A stretch of 64,000 bases of DNA from Halothiobacillaceae bacterium. GTDB taxonomy: Bacteria > Pseudomonadota > Gammaproteobacteria > Halothiobacillales > Halothiobacillaceae. The stretch covers positions 36,119 through 100,118 of the forward strand of contig JAQVHL010000003.1 in the NCBI GenBank assembly GCA_028696185.1. Reading direction: 5' to 3'. The notes below the pieces were generated by a model. It made no database searches, was not told the origin of the DNA, and worked only from the letters and a program-made list of their open reading frames with translations. Positions 52,342 through 61,247 of the stretch are shown piece after piece (the stretch's first letter is position 1; each line of letters begins with the position of its first letter). The translations under genes and the position numbers were made by a program.

Positions 52342-53711
52342 TGGATTTCCTTTTTCAGTCGCGGTGGCGTTTTCTTCTGCCGTATTTTTTCATCGCCACA
52401 ATCTATATCGTTGGTTCTGCTTATGTCGGGCTGAACGGCACCCATGTCTGGCGCCAGTCTGATGTTTATGCCCAGATATTGGGTTTCTACGATCCATCGG
52501 GTTTTTCTGTCTTTATGGATTTCCTGGGAAAGCGAATTGCCTACGATATTCCTTTGTATCAGTGGGTTGTCGGTGGTCTGGCGAGGGTTTTACATGTTGA
52601 TCCACTGGTTTTTTCGCACTATGTCAATTTGATATTGTGGGGTGTGGTGCTGCTCTACGGCGCTCGCTTTGTTGAGCTGTTTGATGGGCAGGGGAAATAT
52701 TTCTTTCCCGTGGTTTTTCTTGTTTCGCCTCTGTATTTGCATTATTTTTGCGTTCCGCTTCCCGATGTTATGGTTCTGTCCTTTTCGGTTGTGGCATCGT
52801 TTTATTACTTGTCGGGAGCTTCGGTTTGGACAAGGCGGATTATTCCATCCGGCCTGTTTTTTGTGGCTGCTCTGGTTAAGTCTCCAGTGGCCTTTGTGTT
52901 CGTTGTCTTTCTATTTGTTCATGGACTCATGACGGGAAAGTGGCGGCAGATTTTCTCGCCAAAAAACTGGCTCTGGCTGTTCCCCTTTCTGATGGCCCTG
53001 GTTGGTGCCGTGGCAGCCGAACTGTTGCGCAAGAAGATTCTCGGAACCGATGTGTCAGGATTTGCGCAGGATCCTGCCTGGTATTTCGGAACGATGGGTT
53101 TGAGGCTTGACCCGCAATTCTGGAAAGTCATCTTCCAGCGTTTGCTTGACACGGCACCTAACGCTGTATTGGGGTACTTCTACCTTTTTATAATAGGCGT
53201 TGCGTTTTTTACAGGCTTGCGCCGTGACATCCTCATTCCTGTTGTGGTGGCTTTTTTTTCGGGATGGCTCGTTTTTTCAAATGTTAATTATTACCACGAT
53301 TATTACCAGATCCCCATGGTTTTCGTATTTTTTGTTCTGGTTTCAATGGCTTTTTCTTCTGTATGTCGGACGCTTTGTTTGCCTTACGTGCTGAATGTAA
53401 CTGGCAAGCAGGCATCGATCAGGAATGCCGCTCTTGAGCTGAGTGTTGTTTTTCTGTCGGTTGTTTTGGTTTTTTATGTGGGCAGGTCACAGGATTGGCA
53501 TCGTGCCACGGCTCAAGATGCGTTGGAGTACTCCTTGCAGGGGTATAGGGAGTTTATCTGGGTTGGGCGGGAAGCAAAAGACCCGACAATAGGTGGATAT
53601 TCCGGAAAGTACGCCCGATGGGTAAAACAGGAAGACTTTGATGCCCATTGCAGGAATTATGTGGACATGGGCTATCCGATTGTATATGGGGGGTGGTTCG
53701 GATTGTCTTAG
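52341..53711 (+). CDS. GT-C-type membrane glycosyltransferase (candidate pentosyltransferase)
   Basis: A 456-residue polytopic protein with about ten or more helices. The first periplasmic loop has LNGTHVWRQSDVYAQ, resembling the Asp-containing WRQ(A/S)D loop of GT39/PMT-like lipid-sugar-dependent glycosyltransferases. It is the last gene of the rightward ubiA-like trio, overlapping DUF212 by one base, so it may use the polyprenyl-phosphate sugar made by the cluster. The gene is clearly more AT-rich, with many TTT codons, than its surroundings, suggesting transfer or rapid change. The acceptor is unknown. Confidence 0.75.
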   Translation: MDFLFQSRWRFLLPYFFIATIYIVGSAYVGLNGTHVWRQSDVYAQILGFYDPSGFSVFMDFLGKRIAYDIPLYQWVVGGLARVLHVDPLVFSHYVNLILWGVVLLYGARFVELFDGQGKYFFPVVFLVSPLYLHYFCVPLPDVMVLSFSVVASFYYLSGASVWTRRIIPSGLFFVAALVKSPVAFVFVVFLFVHGLMTGKWRQIFSPKNWLWLFPFLMALVGAVAAELLRKKILGTDVSGFAQDPAWYFGTMGLRLDPQFWKVIFQRLLDTAPNAVLGYFYLFIIGVAFFTGLRRDILIPVVVAFFSGWLVFSNVNYYHDYYQIPMVFVFFVLVSMAFSSVCRTLCLPYVLNVTGKQASIRNAALELSVVFLSVVLVFYVGRSQDWHRATAQDALEYSLQGYREFIWVGREAKDPTIGGYSGKYARWVKQEDFDAHCRNYVDMGYPIVYGGWFGLS

Positions 53712-53798
53712 GTCAATGCGAGTCGAGGCCAAGCTGTATGTGGATTATGGTTGGTTGACGATTTTTATAAAAGAGTGATTTTTGGGTTGGGTTTTTTC

Positions 53799-54404
53799 TT
53801 ACCGCGCGCCGCGTAAGTTCAAATATATCATTGCCGTCATCAGTGCGTCGTTATAGGCATCGTGCTTGGGTAGCTGCGGTAGTTTTAGATCCTTGAGCAG
53901 GCTGTCAAAGCGCAGGTCGATGAAGCCTTGGGGGATCAGGGTCATTTTCCGGTCGTGGTAGAGGCCGGAAACTTCGATACGCGGGTTGGGCAGGGGGATG
54001 CCCAGCCAGGGGCGCAGCAGGGTGTTGAGCAGGGTGATGTCGTATTCCAGGTAGTAGCCGACCAGCGGGCGGGCGCCGATGAAATCGACCACGCGGCGGA
54101 TGGCGGTTTCCGGTGGGATTCCGGTTTGCAGGTCGATATTGCGCAGTCCGTGGATGCGTATGCTGTCGGGGTTGACCTCGCCACGTGGGCGTAGTGTCAG
54201 GCGCAGGGCTTCACTGGTGAGGATGCGATTATTACGGATGCGCAGGGCAGCAATGGAGAGGATGTCGGCCTTGCGTGGGTCGAGGCTGCTGGCTTCGCAG
54301 TCCAGACAGACGACCTCGTCGGGAGGCGGTGTCTGGAACAGCACTTCGCCGGCAGGATCGCGCAGTCGGCGGTGGTACCAGCGGCGGCGCAGGGTGTCGA
54401 ACAT
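53799..54404 (-). CDS. DnaQ-like 3'-5' exonuclease
   Basis: A 201-residue DEDDh exonuclease. Catalytic acids are in VCLDCEASSLDP (D34 and E36) and the C-terminal HDAYNDALMTAMI gives the His-Asp pair. SIRIHGLRNIDL and GYYLEYDITLLN fit motif II. It is encoded two bases after a DUF294 protein, a pairing found in many proteobacteria; the joint role is unclear. Convergent with the GT-C gene. Confidence 0.85.
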   Translation of the reverse strand: MFDTLRRRWYHRRLRDPAGEVLFQTPPPDEVVCLDCEASSLDPRKADILSIAALRIRNNRILTSEALRLTLRPRGEVNPDSIRIHGLRNIDLQTGIPPETAIRRVVDFIGARPLVGYYLEYDITLLNTLLRPWLGIPLPNPRIEVSGLYHDRKMTLIPQGFIDLRFDSLLKDLKLPQLPKHDAYNDALMTAMIYLNLRGAR

Positions 54405-54406
54405 GC

Positions 54407-56278
54407 TCAGGTCATCCGGTGCAGGTGGAAATGGTGGGCAACCAGTTTTTTGAGCTGGTCCACCTGGCGTAATGCGTCACGCAGCAGGTCCTGTTCCAGG
54501 CTGTTGAGCCGGCGCGGGTCGATGTAGTTGTCCGGTTCCTCGCCGTTCTGTATCTGGCGCAGCATGCCGCGCAGGCGCAGCCCGGTCAGAAAGTCGAAGG
54601 CTTCGCACAGATCGTCGGCCTGGCGCTCGTTGAACAGTCCGCGTGCCTGCAGGGCGCGTATGCGATCCAGGGTGCCGGTGTCCTGCACGCCGGCGTCAAA
54701 GGCGAGCACGCGGATGCCGTGCATGAGCGCGAACAGGCCGCCTTTTTTCAGGTCAAGTTGATCTCTGTGGCTGCCTTTTTCGACCACGAAGTGCGAAAAG
54801 AGCCCCAGCGGGGTGTCGAAAGCGAGCACGCTGCGGGCAAGATGCGGTAGCAGCAGGGGCTGGTTGCGCACCGCTTCACTCAGCTCACGACGTGCTTCGT
54901 GCAGCAGTTCGGCATTGCCCCAGACCGGCTGCGCGTCGTAGAGAATGGACAGGCGCAGCGGGGTGTCCGCGTCAGGATGGTCGATGTGGCGGCGAAGCTC
55001 GTGTTTCCAGTCGCTCAGCTCAAGCCGCCAGGCGGGGTTGGAGAGCATGATGCCGCCGGGGCAGGGTGGGTAGCCCAGGCGCAGCAGGGCCTGGGTGAAG
55101 GCCTGCGCCAGAGAATCCAGCTCCGGTGGGGCAAAGCCGTCGGCGCGTATCAGGCCGTTGTCCTGATCGGTGCGCAAGAGTTGTTCGCCCCGGCCTTCGC
55201 TGCCCATGACCATGAGGCAAAGATGCGCTTTCCAGTCGGCGGGAAAGAGCATGTCCATCAGGCGTGCCATGAGCTTGCGATTCAGTTCGCTGACCAGACG
55301 GGCAATGTAACGCGCCCGCACGCCCTTGGCATTGAGCGACTGGAGCAGAGGCAACAGGCTGAGGCTGGCCTGTTCGAGATCCTCCAGCCCGGTGGCGCGC
55401 TCGATCTGCACCACCACCAGATGCGAATGGCTGGAGAAGTAGCTGAGCAGGTCTTTCTGTTCGAGGATGCCGGTCGGCGCCTGCCCCGGTTCGCGAACGA
55501 TCACGCGGCTGATGCCATGCCGGGTCATCAGCAGCAGGGCATTGAACAGCGAATCGTCGGGCGGTAGACCGATCAGTTCGCGTGTGGCGATGGCGCCCAC
55601 CGGGCTGTGCGGTCCGCGCTCTTCAATGGCCAGGGCATCGATGAGGTCGCTGGCGGTGACCAGCCCCAGCTGTTCCGCGTTCGCGACACCCTCCACCAGC
55701 ACGGACGTGGCCTTGTGTTCGCGCAGAATCCGGGCGGTCTGACGGAGCGTGGTTTCGGCGGGGACGCGCACTGGCGGGTGCAGATAGGCTTCCTTGATGC
55801 GTGCCATCATGAAGCTGGCCAGCTCGCGGTTGCTTTCGCGCTCGTGCATGGCATGACGTTTGGCAACCAGATCGCTGGCAAAGAAGGTGCGGAAGGCCGG
55901 GCTTTCCGCACAGGCGCGGTCAAACAGCTCACCCGGCAGCAGACGCGCCAGGCATTCCTCCTGTACTTCCAGATGGGGGCGCTCTGCGGGTGAGGCCAGT
56001 CGCTCGCGCCCGCCGGCCAGCGCGCCGGGGCCGAGCAGTTCGCTGATGCTGTCCTCGAAATCGCCGTCCGGTCCCGGCCAGCGCGCCAGAATACGGCCTT
56101 TGATGATCAGATACACGGCATCGGGTGCGGCGCCGGCTTCGCTCAGCCGGTGTCCGGCCGGGAAGTAAACGATGTCGGAGGCCGCCTCCAGGGCATCGCG
56201 CCGTGCCTTGGGCAAAAGATCGAAGGGGGGCAGACGTTCCAGCGGCAGCAAGGGGTCCTGAGGCGGGGGATGGGGCAT
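54407..56278 (-). CDS. cNMP-binding / CBS / DUF294 nucleotidyltransferase-like protein
   Basis: A 623-residue cytosolic protein. Domain order: cyclic-nucleotide-binding-like (about 20-130, with FPAGHRLSEAGAAPDAVYLIIKG), a CBS pair (about 170-290), a DUF294 nucleotidyltransferase domain with MGSEGRGEQLLRTDQDNGLI (about 375-395), and DUF294_C. The GSEGRGEQ/DQDN motif looks like an intact nucleotidyltransferase active site. It may sense nucleotides and modify a target; no substrate is known. The start at 56278 (MPHPPPQD) is preferred over 56338. Confidence 0.82.
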   Translation of the reverse strand: MPHPPPQDPLLPLERLPPFDLLPKARRDALEAASDIVYFPAGHRLSEAGAAPDAVYLIIKGRILARWPGPDGDFEDSISELLGPGALAGGRERLASPAERPHLEVQEECLARLLPGELFDRACAESPAFRTFFASDLVAKRHAMHERESNRELASFMMARIKEAYLHPPVRVPAETTLRQTARILREHKATSVLVEGVANAEQLGLVTASDLIDALAIEERGPHSPVGAIATRELIGLPPDDSLFNALLLMTRHGISRVIVREPGQAPTGILEQKDLLSYFSSHSHLVVVQIERATGLEDLEQASLSLLPLLQSLNAKGVRARYIARLVSELNRKLMARLMDMLFPADWKAHLCLMVMGSEGRGEQLLRTDQDNGLIRADGFAPPELDSLAQAFTQALLRLGYPPCPGGIMLSNPAWRLELSDWKHELRRHIDHPDADTPLRLSILYDAQPVWGNAELLHEARRELSEAVRNQPLLLPHLARSVLAFDTPLGLFSHFVVEKGSHRDQLDLKKGGLFALMHGIRVLAFDAGVQDTGTLDRIRALQARGLFNERQADDLCEAFDFLTGLRLRGMLRQIQNGEEPDNYIDPRRLNSLEQDLLRDALRQVDQLKKLVAHHFHLHRMT

Positions 56279-56558
56279 GGGGCGGCTCGCACAGCTAACG
56301 AACCTCGTCAGTGTGGTGAAAGCGTGACCGGCATGCAATGCCTAGGGCTCTTGCGCCTTGAAATCTCTCGCCGCTGCAGTCAAGCCTCTGGGAGACAGGG
56401 CCGGATCACTACGATGCCCCCGTGCGATGCCGTGCTTTGTTTCTCCGCTACGGATATCTCGTTGCCCATTTTTATAGGCGGGGCCTTGTGGGGGCAGGCA
56501 CCACACCGATTCCAGCTTGTTTTCGCGGTTGAAGCCGTTCCCGCTCGCTCATGAGCGT
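56279..56558. other. 280-bp gap between the iron operon end and the DUF294 gene
   Basis: No gene is supported. A short self-complementary CGCTCATGAGCG lies near 56546, just after the last iron-operon stop codon, without a T-run. The promoter of the leftward DUF294 gene should be in this gap, but no clear consensus is seen. Confidence 0.4.
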
Positions 56559-57209
56559 TCATGTTCGCGCCGTGTCCGGACGCCGTGGGTTTTCCGCCGG
56601 CGTTTCCTGCTGGGCCAGCCAGGGCAGGAAGCCGTAGAGGAAGCGGCTTGCGGAGGGCATGAAGTAGCTGCCGTGGTGATAGCAGGGGTCGAGGGTTGTG
56701 AGAATCATGCGGCCTGCGGTGCTATGCGTGTCTTCGTAGAGGATGCAGCCGCCATCGGCGTGGTCGATGAGGCGGCGCGCACCGGGGGGCGGGTTGAAGT
56801 AGCCGTGCTGGTGCCAGGTGGCATCGGCGAGGCTGAGGTGGTTCCACAGGGGATGGGTCTTATCGCCGATGCGAAGACGCGAGTCGGCGCCAGGGGTGAG
56901 CCACCACCAGAAATTGACTTCGCGCGGATGCCATTCGATGCCCGGAAGCCAGCGTTCCGATTCGCTCTCGCCCAGGGCGACGACGGTCTTTCCCGCGTCG
57001 AGAAAGGCACGGATTGTCGGTGCGGCTTCGATCATCAGTTGCGGGTCCTGACGGGAGGCGACGAACAGGACATCGACCTCCTCCAGTGAGCTTCCGGGCA
57101 GCTCCGGCGCGTAGATGATCTGCTGGAAGTACTCGCGCAGCAGGGGATCGTGCAGGGTGGCCTGATGGTAGTAGGTGCCGCCGTCGATGGCGGCAATGCG
57201 CGTTTTCAT
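56559..57209 (-). CDS. Unknown protein of the iron-uptake operon, paralogue 1
   Basis: A 216-residue cytosolic protein with an alpha/beta, class-I glutamine-amidotransferase-like or ThuA-like look: MKTRIAAIDGGTYY, EVDVLFVASRQDP, LDAGKTVVALGESESERW. No nucleophile-elbow cysteine (GxCxG) is seen. A tryptophan-rich EVNFWWWLTPGAD and the motif HGYFNPPPGARRL are notable; the latter recurs in the neighbouring gene. The start overlaps that gene's stop by four bases (ATGA). Last gene of the leftward operon. Function not recognised. Confidence 0.7.
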   Translation of the reverse strand: MKTRIAAIDGGTYYHQATLHDPLLREYFQQIIYAPELPGSSLEEVDVLFVASRQDPQLMIEAAPTIRAFLDAGKTVVALGESESERWLPGIEWHPREVNFWWWLTPGADSRLRIGDKTHPLWNHLSLADATWHQHGYFNPPPGARRLIDHADGGCILYEDTHSTAGRMILTTLDPCYHHGSYFMPSASRFLYGFLPWLAQQETPAENPRRPDTART

Positions 57210-57817
57210 GCGGGTTCTCCGGCGAGCAGCCATTCAAGCAGTTGCGGGGCGATGCGGCGGGCGCTGGTGGGATCGGCGGCGTGCATCCACAGGTCGTTGC
57301 CGCTGTGCATGAGCAGACGTCCGCCCTGAGCGTTTTCGTACAGCCAGTCAATTGGCGCGGCCTGGGTGCCAATCCCGTTCAGGGGGCGGGCGCCGGGCGG
57401 TGGCGGGTTGTGTCCCCGGCCATAAAAGCCGGCGACGCCGCGGCGAAAGCTCAGGTCGGCCTCGTCCACGCCGTCGAAGATGGGGTGCGGGGCCAGTCGG
57501 CGGATGCGCAGATCGTCCATGCGGCGTTCGATCAGGGGGACGAAGTGCGTGAGCTCGTTGAGGAAGGGATAGGCAATGTGCCCGTTGAGGAGAAGGGTGC
57601 CGCCCTGGTCAAGATGTGCCTGCAGCAGTTCACGCTTCGCGCGCAGGGCGCGCTGATCGGTATGCGCGGGTATCAGCACGGCGCGTACATCTTGCAATAG
57701 CGGGGCATCGAGATCGTAAACGCGCACGAAGCGCGCGTTGTCCTTAAGGCGTGGCAGTTGGGCGAACGGGCCGTTGGCCGGGGCGACGCCCTGGATGAAC
57801 AGGAGGGGAGGATTCAT
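57206..57817 (-). CDS. Unknown protein of the iron-uptake operon, paralogue 2
   Basis: A 203-residue cytosolic protein, probably alpha/beta amidotransferase-like: LLFIQGVAPANGPF, VRAVLIPAHTDQRAL, LDQGGTLLLNGH. It shares GHNPPPPGARPL and a following GGRLLMHSGNDLWM block with the next gene (HGYFNPPPGARRL, GGCILYEDTHSTAGRMIL). No catalytic cysteine elbow is evident. Its start overlaps the ABC ATPase stop by four bases. Function not recognised; context says iron-chelate uptake or use. Confidence 0.7.
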   Translation of the reverse strand: MNPPLLFIQGVAPANGPFAQLPRLKDNARFVRVYDLDAPLLQDVRAVLIPAHTDQRALRAKRELLQAHLDQGGTLLLNGHIAYPFLNELTHFVPLIERRMDDLRIRRLAPHPIFDGVDEADLSFRRGVAGFYGRGHNPPPPGARPLNGIGTQAAPIDWLYENAQGGRLLMHSGNDLWMHAADPTSARRIAPQLLEWLLAGEPA

Positions 57818-58593
57818 GCGCGGGTGTCTCCGGTGGCGGCGCGACGGGCAATCGCGTGGTAGAGGGGAATCGCGGTTTCGATGCGGTGGCCGTCCTCGTC
57901 CAGGCTGAGTCGGCGGATGGGCAGGTGGTAGAGGCGGCTCAACTGGGCGCTGGTCACGGTTTCAGGGGTGGGGCCGTAGGCGAAGTCACGCGCATCGTGC
58001 AGCAACAGGGTCCGGTTGGCGATTTCCAGGGCATGTTGGGGCGCGTGGGTGGTGAAAACGACGGTCATGCCGTCGCTTTGAGCCAGCTCGCGCATCACAT
58101 CGAGGATGATGGCCTGATTGTGGAAATCAAGCGCCGAGGCCGGTTCGTCGAGCAGCATCAGATGGCAGCCGGACGCCAGGGCGCGGGCGATCAGCACCAG
58201 TTGCCGCTCACCGCCGGAGAGATGATTGATGCCGCGTTGCGCGAAGCGTTCGATATCCAGACGGCGCAGGCAGTCGCGGGCAATCTCGCGGTCCCGCGCG
58301 CCGGGCGAGCCCATCCAGCCGACCTGACGCGAGCGGCCGGTGAGCACGAGGTCCAGGGCGCTCATGTCAAAGCCGGGGGTGATGAACTGGGGCACATAGG
58401 CTATGTCGCCTGCGCATTCCACCCGCCCTTCGTCGGGCCGTGTCAGGCCGGCGATGGCGCGCATCAGGCTGGATTTTCCGCGTCCGTTGGGGCCTAGAAT
58501 GGCCATGACTTCGCCGGCTCCGAGCGTGAAATCCAGCCCGCGCAGTATCCAGTCGGCATAGCGGATGCCGAGGCCGCTGACCTTGAGCATCAC
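57814..58593 (-). CDS. Iron-chelate ABC transporter ATP-binding protein (FecE/FepC type)
   Basis: A 259-residue ATPase of the siderophore/heme/B12 importer family. Walker A GPNGRGKSSLM, signature HLSGGERQLVLIARAL, Walker B LMLLDEPASALD and H-loop VFTTH are intact. Start and stop overlap both neighbours by four bases, so it is co-translated with the permease. It would energise import across the inner membrane. Confidence 0.92.
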   Translation of the reverse strand: MMLKVSGLGIRYADWILRGLDFTLGAGEVMAILGPNGRGKSSLMRAIAGLTRPDEGRVECAGDIAYVPQFITPGFDMSALDLVLTGRSRQVGWMGSPGARDREIARDCLRRLDIERFAQRGINHLSGGERQLVLIARALASGCHLMLLDEPASALDFHNQAIILDVMRELAQSDGMTVVFTTHAPQHALEIANRTLLLHDARDFAYGPTPETVTSAQLSRLYHLPIRRLSLDEDGHRIETAIPLYHAIARRAATGDTRA

Positions 58594-59624
58594 GCACCCT
58601 CCGGGCGTCGCAGGCGGCGCAGCAGATAGGCGAACATCGGGGCGCCGACCAGGGCCGTCAGCGCACCCAGGGGGATTTCCGCATCGCTCAGGCTGCGCGC
58701 CAGGGTGTCCACGCCGACCAGATAGAGGGCGCCGAGCAGGGCGGTCAGCGGGATGAAGGCGGCAAAGTGCGCGCCAAACAGCAGTCGGGTGAGGTGAGGG
58801 ATGACCAGCCCCACCCAGCCGATCACACCGCAGACGGCCACCGAGGCGGCAGTAATCAGCGCCACGGCGATCAGCGCGAGCGTGCGCACCCGCGTCACCG
58901 GCAGCCCCAGCGCGCGCGCGTCGTCTTCGCCCAGGGACATGACGTGCAACTGGAAGCGGATCAGCCAGAGCATGAACAGACCGATCGAGGTGGCGACGGC
59001 GCCCAGCAGCAGGCGGGGATAATCGGCGCCGGCCAGAGAGCCCATCAGCCAGAAGACGATGGTGGGTAACTGGTTCTGGGGATCGGCGACGAACTTGGCC
59101 AGCGCCACCAGCGCTCCGAACACGGCACTGACCACCACGCCGGCCAGAATCAGGGTCAGCACGCTTTCACCGCCGCCGCTGCCCGCCAGCCAGCGCACGA
59201 AGTACAGCGCACCGAGGCCACCGATGAGGGCGAGCACTACCAGCAGCGTTCCGCTGCCGTCGAGCAGGATGGCCAGCACGCCGCCGCAGGCGGCGCCTGC
59301 CGAAACGCCGATGAGTTGCGGATCGGCCAGGGGGTTACGGAATAGCCCTTGCAGCGCCGCTCCGGCCACCGCGAGCCCCGCGCCGATCAGCGCCGCCAGC
59401 AGCACGCGCGGCAGCCGCCCCCAGGTGACCAGCCTTTCCTCGATGTCGCTCCACCACGGTTCCAGTGGAATCAGCTGCGAAAGCAGAATGCCCAGGGTGT
59501 TGCGCAACGGAATTTCAAAGCGGCCCACGCCCAGGGCCAGCAGCAGGCCCAGCGGCAGGCCCAGCCCCAACAGCCAAAGCCCATGACGCGGGGCCAGCAG
59601 CCCGCGTCCACCGGAAAGGCTCAT
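58590..59624 (-). CDS. Iron-chelate ABC transporter permease (FecCD family)
   Basis: A 344-residue membrane protein with about ten helices. Conserved FecCD segments include LPRVLLAALIGAGLAVAGAALQGLFRNPLADPQLIGVSAGA and GVIGWVGLVIPHLTRLL. It forms a homodimeric pore with the ATPase encoded next. Overlapping starts and stops on both sides. Confidence 0.92.
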   Translation of the reverse strand: MSLSGGRGLLAPRHGLWLLGLGLPLGLLLALGVGRFEIPLRNTLGILLSQLIPLEPWWSDIEERLVTWGRLPRVLLAALIGAGLAVAGAALQGLFRNPLADPQLIGVSAGAACGGVLAILLDGSGTLLVVLALIGGLGALYFVRWLAGSGGGESVLTLILAGVVVSAVFGALVALAKFVADPQNQLPTIVFWLMGSLAGADYPRLLLGAVATSIGLFMLWLIRFQLHVMSLGEDDARALGLPVTRVRTLALIAVALITAASVAVCGVIGWVGLVIPHLTRLLFGAHFAAFIPLTALLGALYLVGVDTLARSLSDAEIPLGALTALVGAPMFAYLLRRLRRPEGA

Positions 59625-60709
59625 TGCGCCGCACCCTGAAGTGCCGCATAGCCTGAGCTGCTGGCGTTGAGCGCCACATGCAGGATGCGGTCGATGTCCG
59701 CCTCGCTGGCCGGTTGGCCGTACAGCTCGGTGTAGGTGTCGCGCAGCTGGGCGCGGAAGCCGTTAAGCGGATAAAGACGCGGGTGCAGCATCCCGGCCAG
59801 CCAGCGCCAGGCCAGCGGGGTTTCCTGGCTGGGCGGATCCCAGAGGAACACGCCGCGCGGCAGCTTGTACAGGCGATTGTCACGTACCGCGCGGGTGGCG
59901 GAGAGGATCGGATCCTTGCGCAGATCATCGGGGGTCAGCTGCGCGTCGAAATTGGAGAGCAGGATCACGTCCGGATTCCAGGCGATGATCTGCTCGCGGC
60001 TGACGGCGGCATTGCCGCGTGTTTTGGCGGCGACATTGACCCCGCCGGCCAGCTGGATGTCAAAATCCATATTGGTGCCGGCGCCCGCCACCTGCAGGCC
60101 GCCGTGATAGCGGTACAGGTACAGCACACGCGGGCGTTCGTTTTCAGGGAGGGCGGCGAATTGGGCGCGCAACGCGTCACGCTCCCGCTCGATCCAGGAG
60201 GCCAATGCCTCGGCGCGTTCGGCCCGTCCACTGGCCTGACCGATCAGGCGCAGCCAGGTGGCGACGTAATCGGTCTGTCCGTATTTGAGCGTGAGTACAG
60301 TCAAGCCCATCGTTTCGATGGGGCGGATGATGTTTTCCCCCTTGTCGCCCCATTGCAGAACCAGATCCGGCCGCGCATTGAGCAGGGCTTCGGTATTGGG
60401 TGCGAAGCCGTCGCCGGCCATATTGGCCGGTACGTCGCGTATGGCCGGGAATAGATCGGCCAGCAGGCCGTGCTTGATGTCATCCCGTACCGTCGGGTGG
60501 ATGCCGACCAGACGGTCGCTGCCCCGGTCCAGGGTCAGCACCATGGACGCGCCGGGAATGACCAGGCTGGCGATGCGATCCACCTTTTCCGGTACGCTGA
60601 GGTTTCGCCCGTTCTGGTCGGTCAGGGTCCGGTTATCGGCAAAGCCTGCGCCCTGCGTGAGCAGCAGGGCGGCACAGGCCAGGACGGAAGAAGCGGCACG
60701 CATGTTCAA
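59621..60709 (-). CDS. Periplasmic iron-chelate binding protein
   Basis: A 362-residue class-III solute-binding protein (peripla_BP_2, FepB/BtuF type) with a signal peptide (MNMRAASSVLACAALLLTQGAGFA). The start of the mature domain, TLTDQNGRNLSVPEKVDRIASL, and NTEALLNARPDLVLQWGD, AWNPDVILLSNFD are typical. It is longer than usual at the C-terminus (about 60 residues with LYGQPASEADIDRILH). Ligand unknown. Confidence 0.88.
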   Translation of the reverse strand: MNMRAASSVLACAALLLTQGAGFADNRTLTDQNGRNLSVPEKVDRIASLVIPGASMVLTLDRGSDRLVGIHPTVRDDIKHGLLADLFPAIRDVPANMAGDGFAPNTEALLNARPDLVLQWGDKGENIIRPIETMGLTVLTLKYGQTDYVATWLRLIGQASGRAERAEALASWIERERDALRAQFAALPENERPRVLYLYRYHGGLQVAGAGTNMDFDIQLAGGVNVAAKTRGNAAVSREQIIAWNPDVILLSNFDAQLTPDDLRKDPILSATRAVRDNRLYKLPRGVFLWDPPSQETPLAWRWLAGMLHPRLYPLNGFRAQLRDTYTELYGQPASEADIDRILHVALNASSSGYAALQGAAQ

Positions 60710-61245
60710 ATCTCCTCGTACTGGAACATGTCTTCCGGATCAAGGCTCAGGGCGAGCGTTTCGATGTGGTGTTTCACCCGCTCAAATTCCTGTACGTCGG
60801 CCTCGCTCAGCGCGCCGGATTTTTTCAGCCCGAACAGCTCGAAAAAGCGCGGGCTGAGGATGTCCTCGCGCAACTGGCAGAGCAGGGCGTTGGGGCCGTC
60901 ATGCAGCACCCAGGCGTAGGCGAAGTCGGCGTGGGGATTGAGGCGGGCGATGGTCATCTCCCGATCCAGCGTATACACACCGCGTGTGACGGCGCGGGTG
61001 ACGTACTCGAAGGCATCGCGCACGCCGCTGCCGGGATGACCGGTGGTTACGCTCAGCTTGTGGCGCTGCGCGGGCCCGCGCTTGGCCAGTTGCGGCAGCG
61101 CCCCGCGCAGGCTCTGGAAGGTGATGGCCAGCATGGCGAGATTCCCGTCACTATGAAAAGCGCGTAACCCGGCATAGGGAATGAAGGTGCTCTGGCCGTT
61201 TTCCCTGACGCTGAATCCGGCGGTCTGGAAGTCGTGGTTAGGCAT
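60706..61245 (-). CDS. Unknown protein between TonB receptor and binding protein
   Basis: A 179-residue soluble protein without signal peptide. Notable are LAMLAITFQSLRGALPQLA and SVTTGHPGSGVRDAFEYVTRAVTRGVY; the GHxGSGVRD piece could be a ligand-binding loop. The C-terminus is acidic and helical. It sits two bases after the receptor gene and overlaps the binding-protein gene by four bases, so it belongs to the uptake operon. No family is recognised. Confidence 0.68.
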   Translation of the reverse strand: MPNHDFQTAGFSVRENGQSTFIPYAGLRAFHSDGNLAMLAITFQSLRGALPQLAKRGPAQRHKLSVTTGHPGSGVRDAFEYVTRAVTRGVYTLDREMTIARLNPHADFAYAWVLHDGPNALLCQLREDILSPRFFELFGLKKSGALSEADVQEFERVKHHIETLALSLDPEDMFQYEEI

Positions 61246-61247
61246 GA

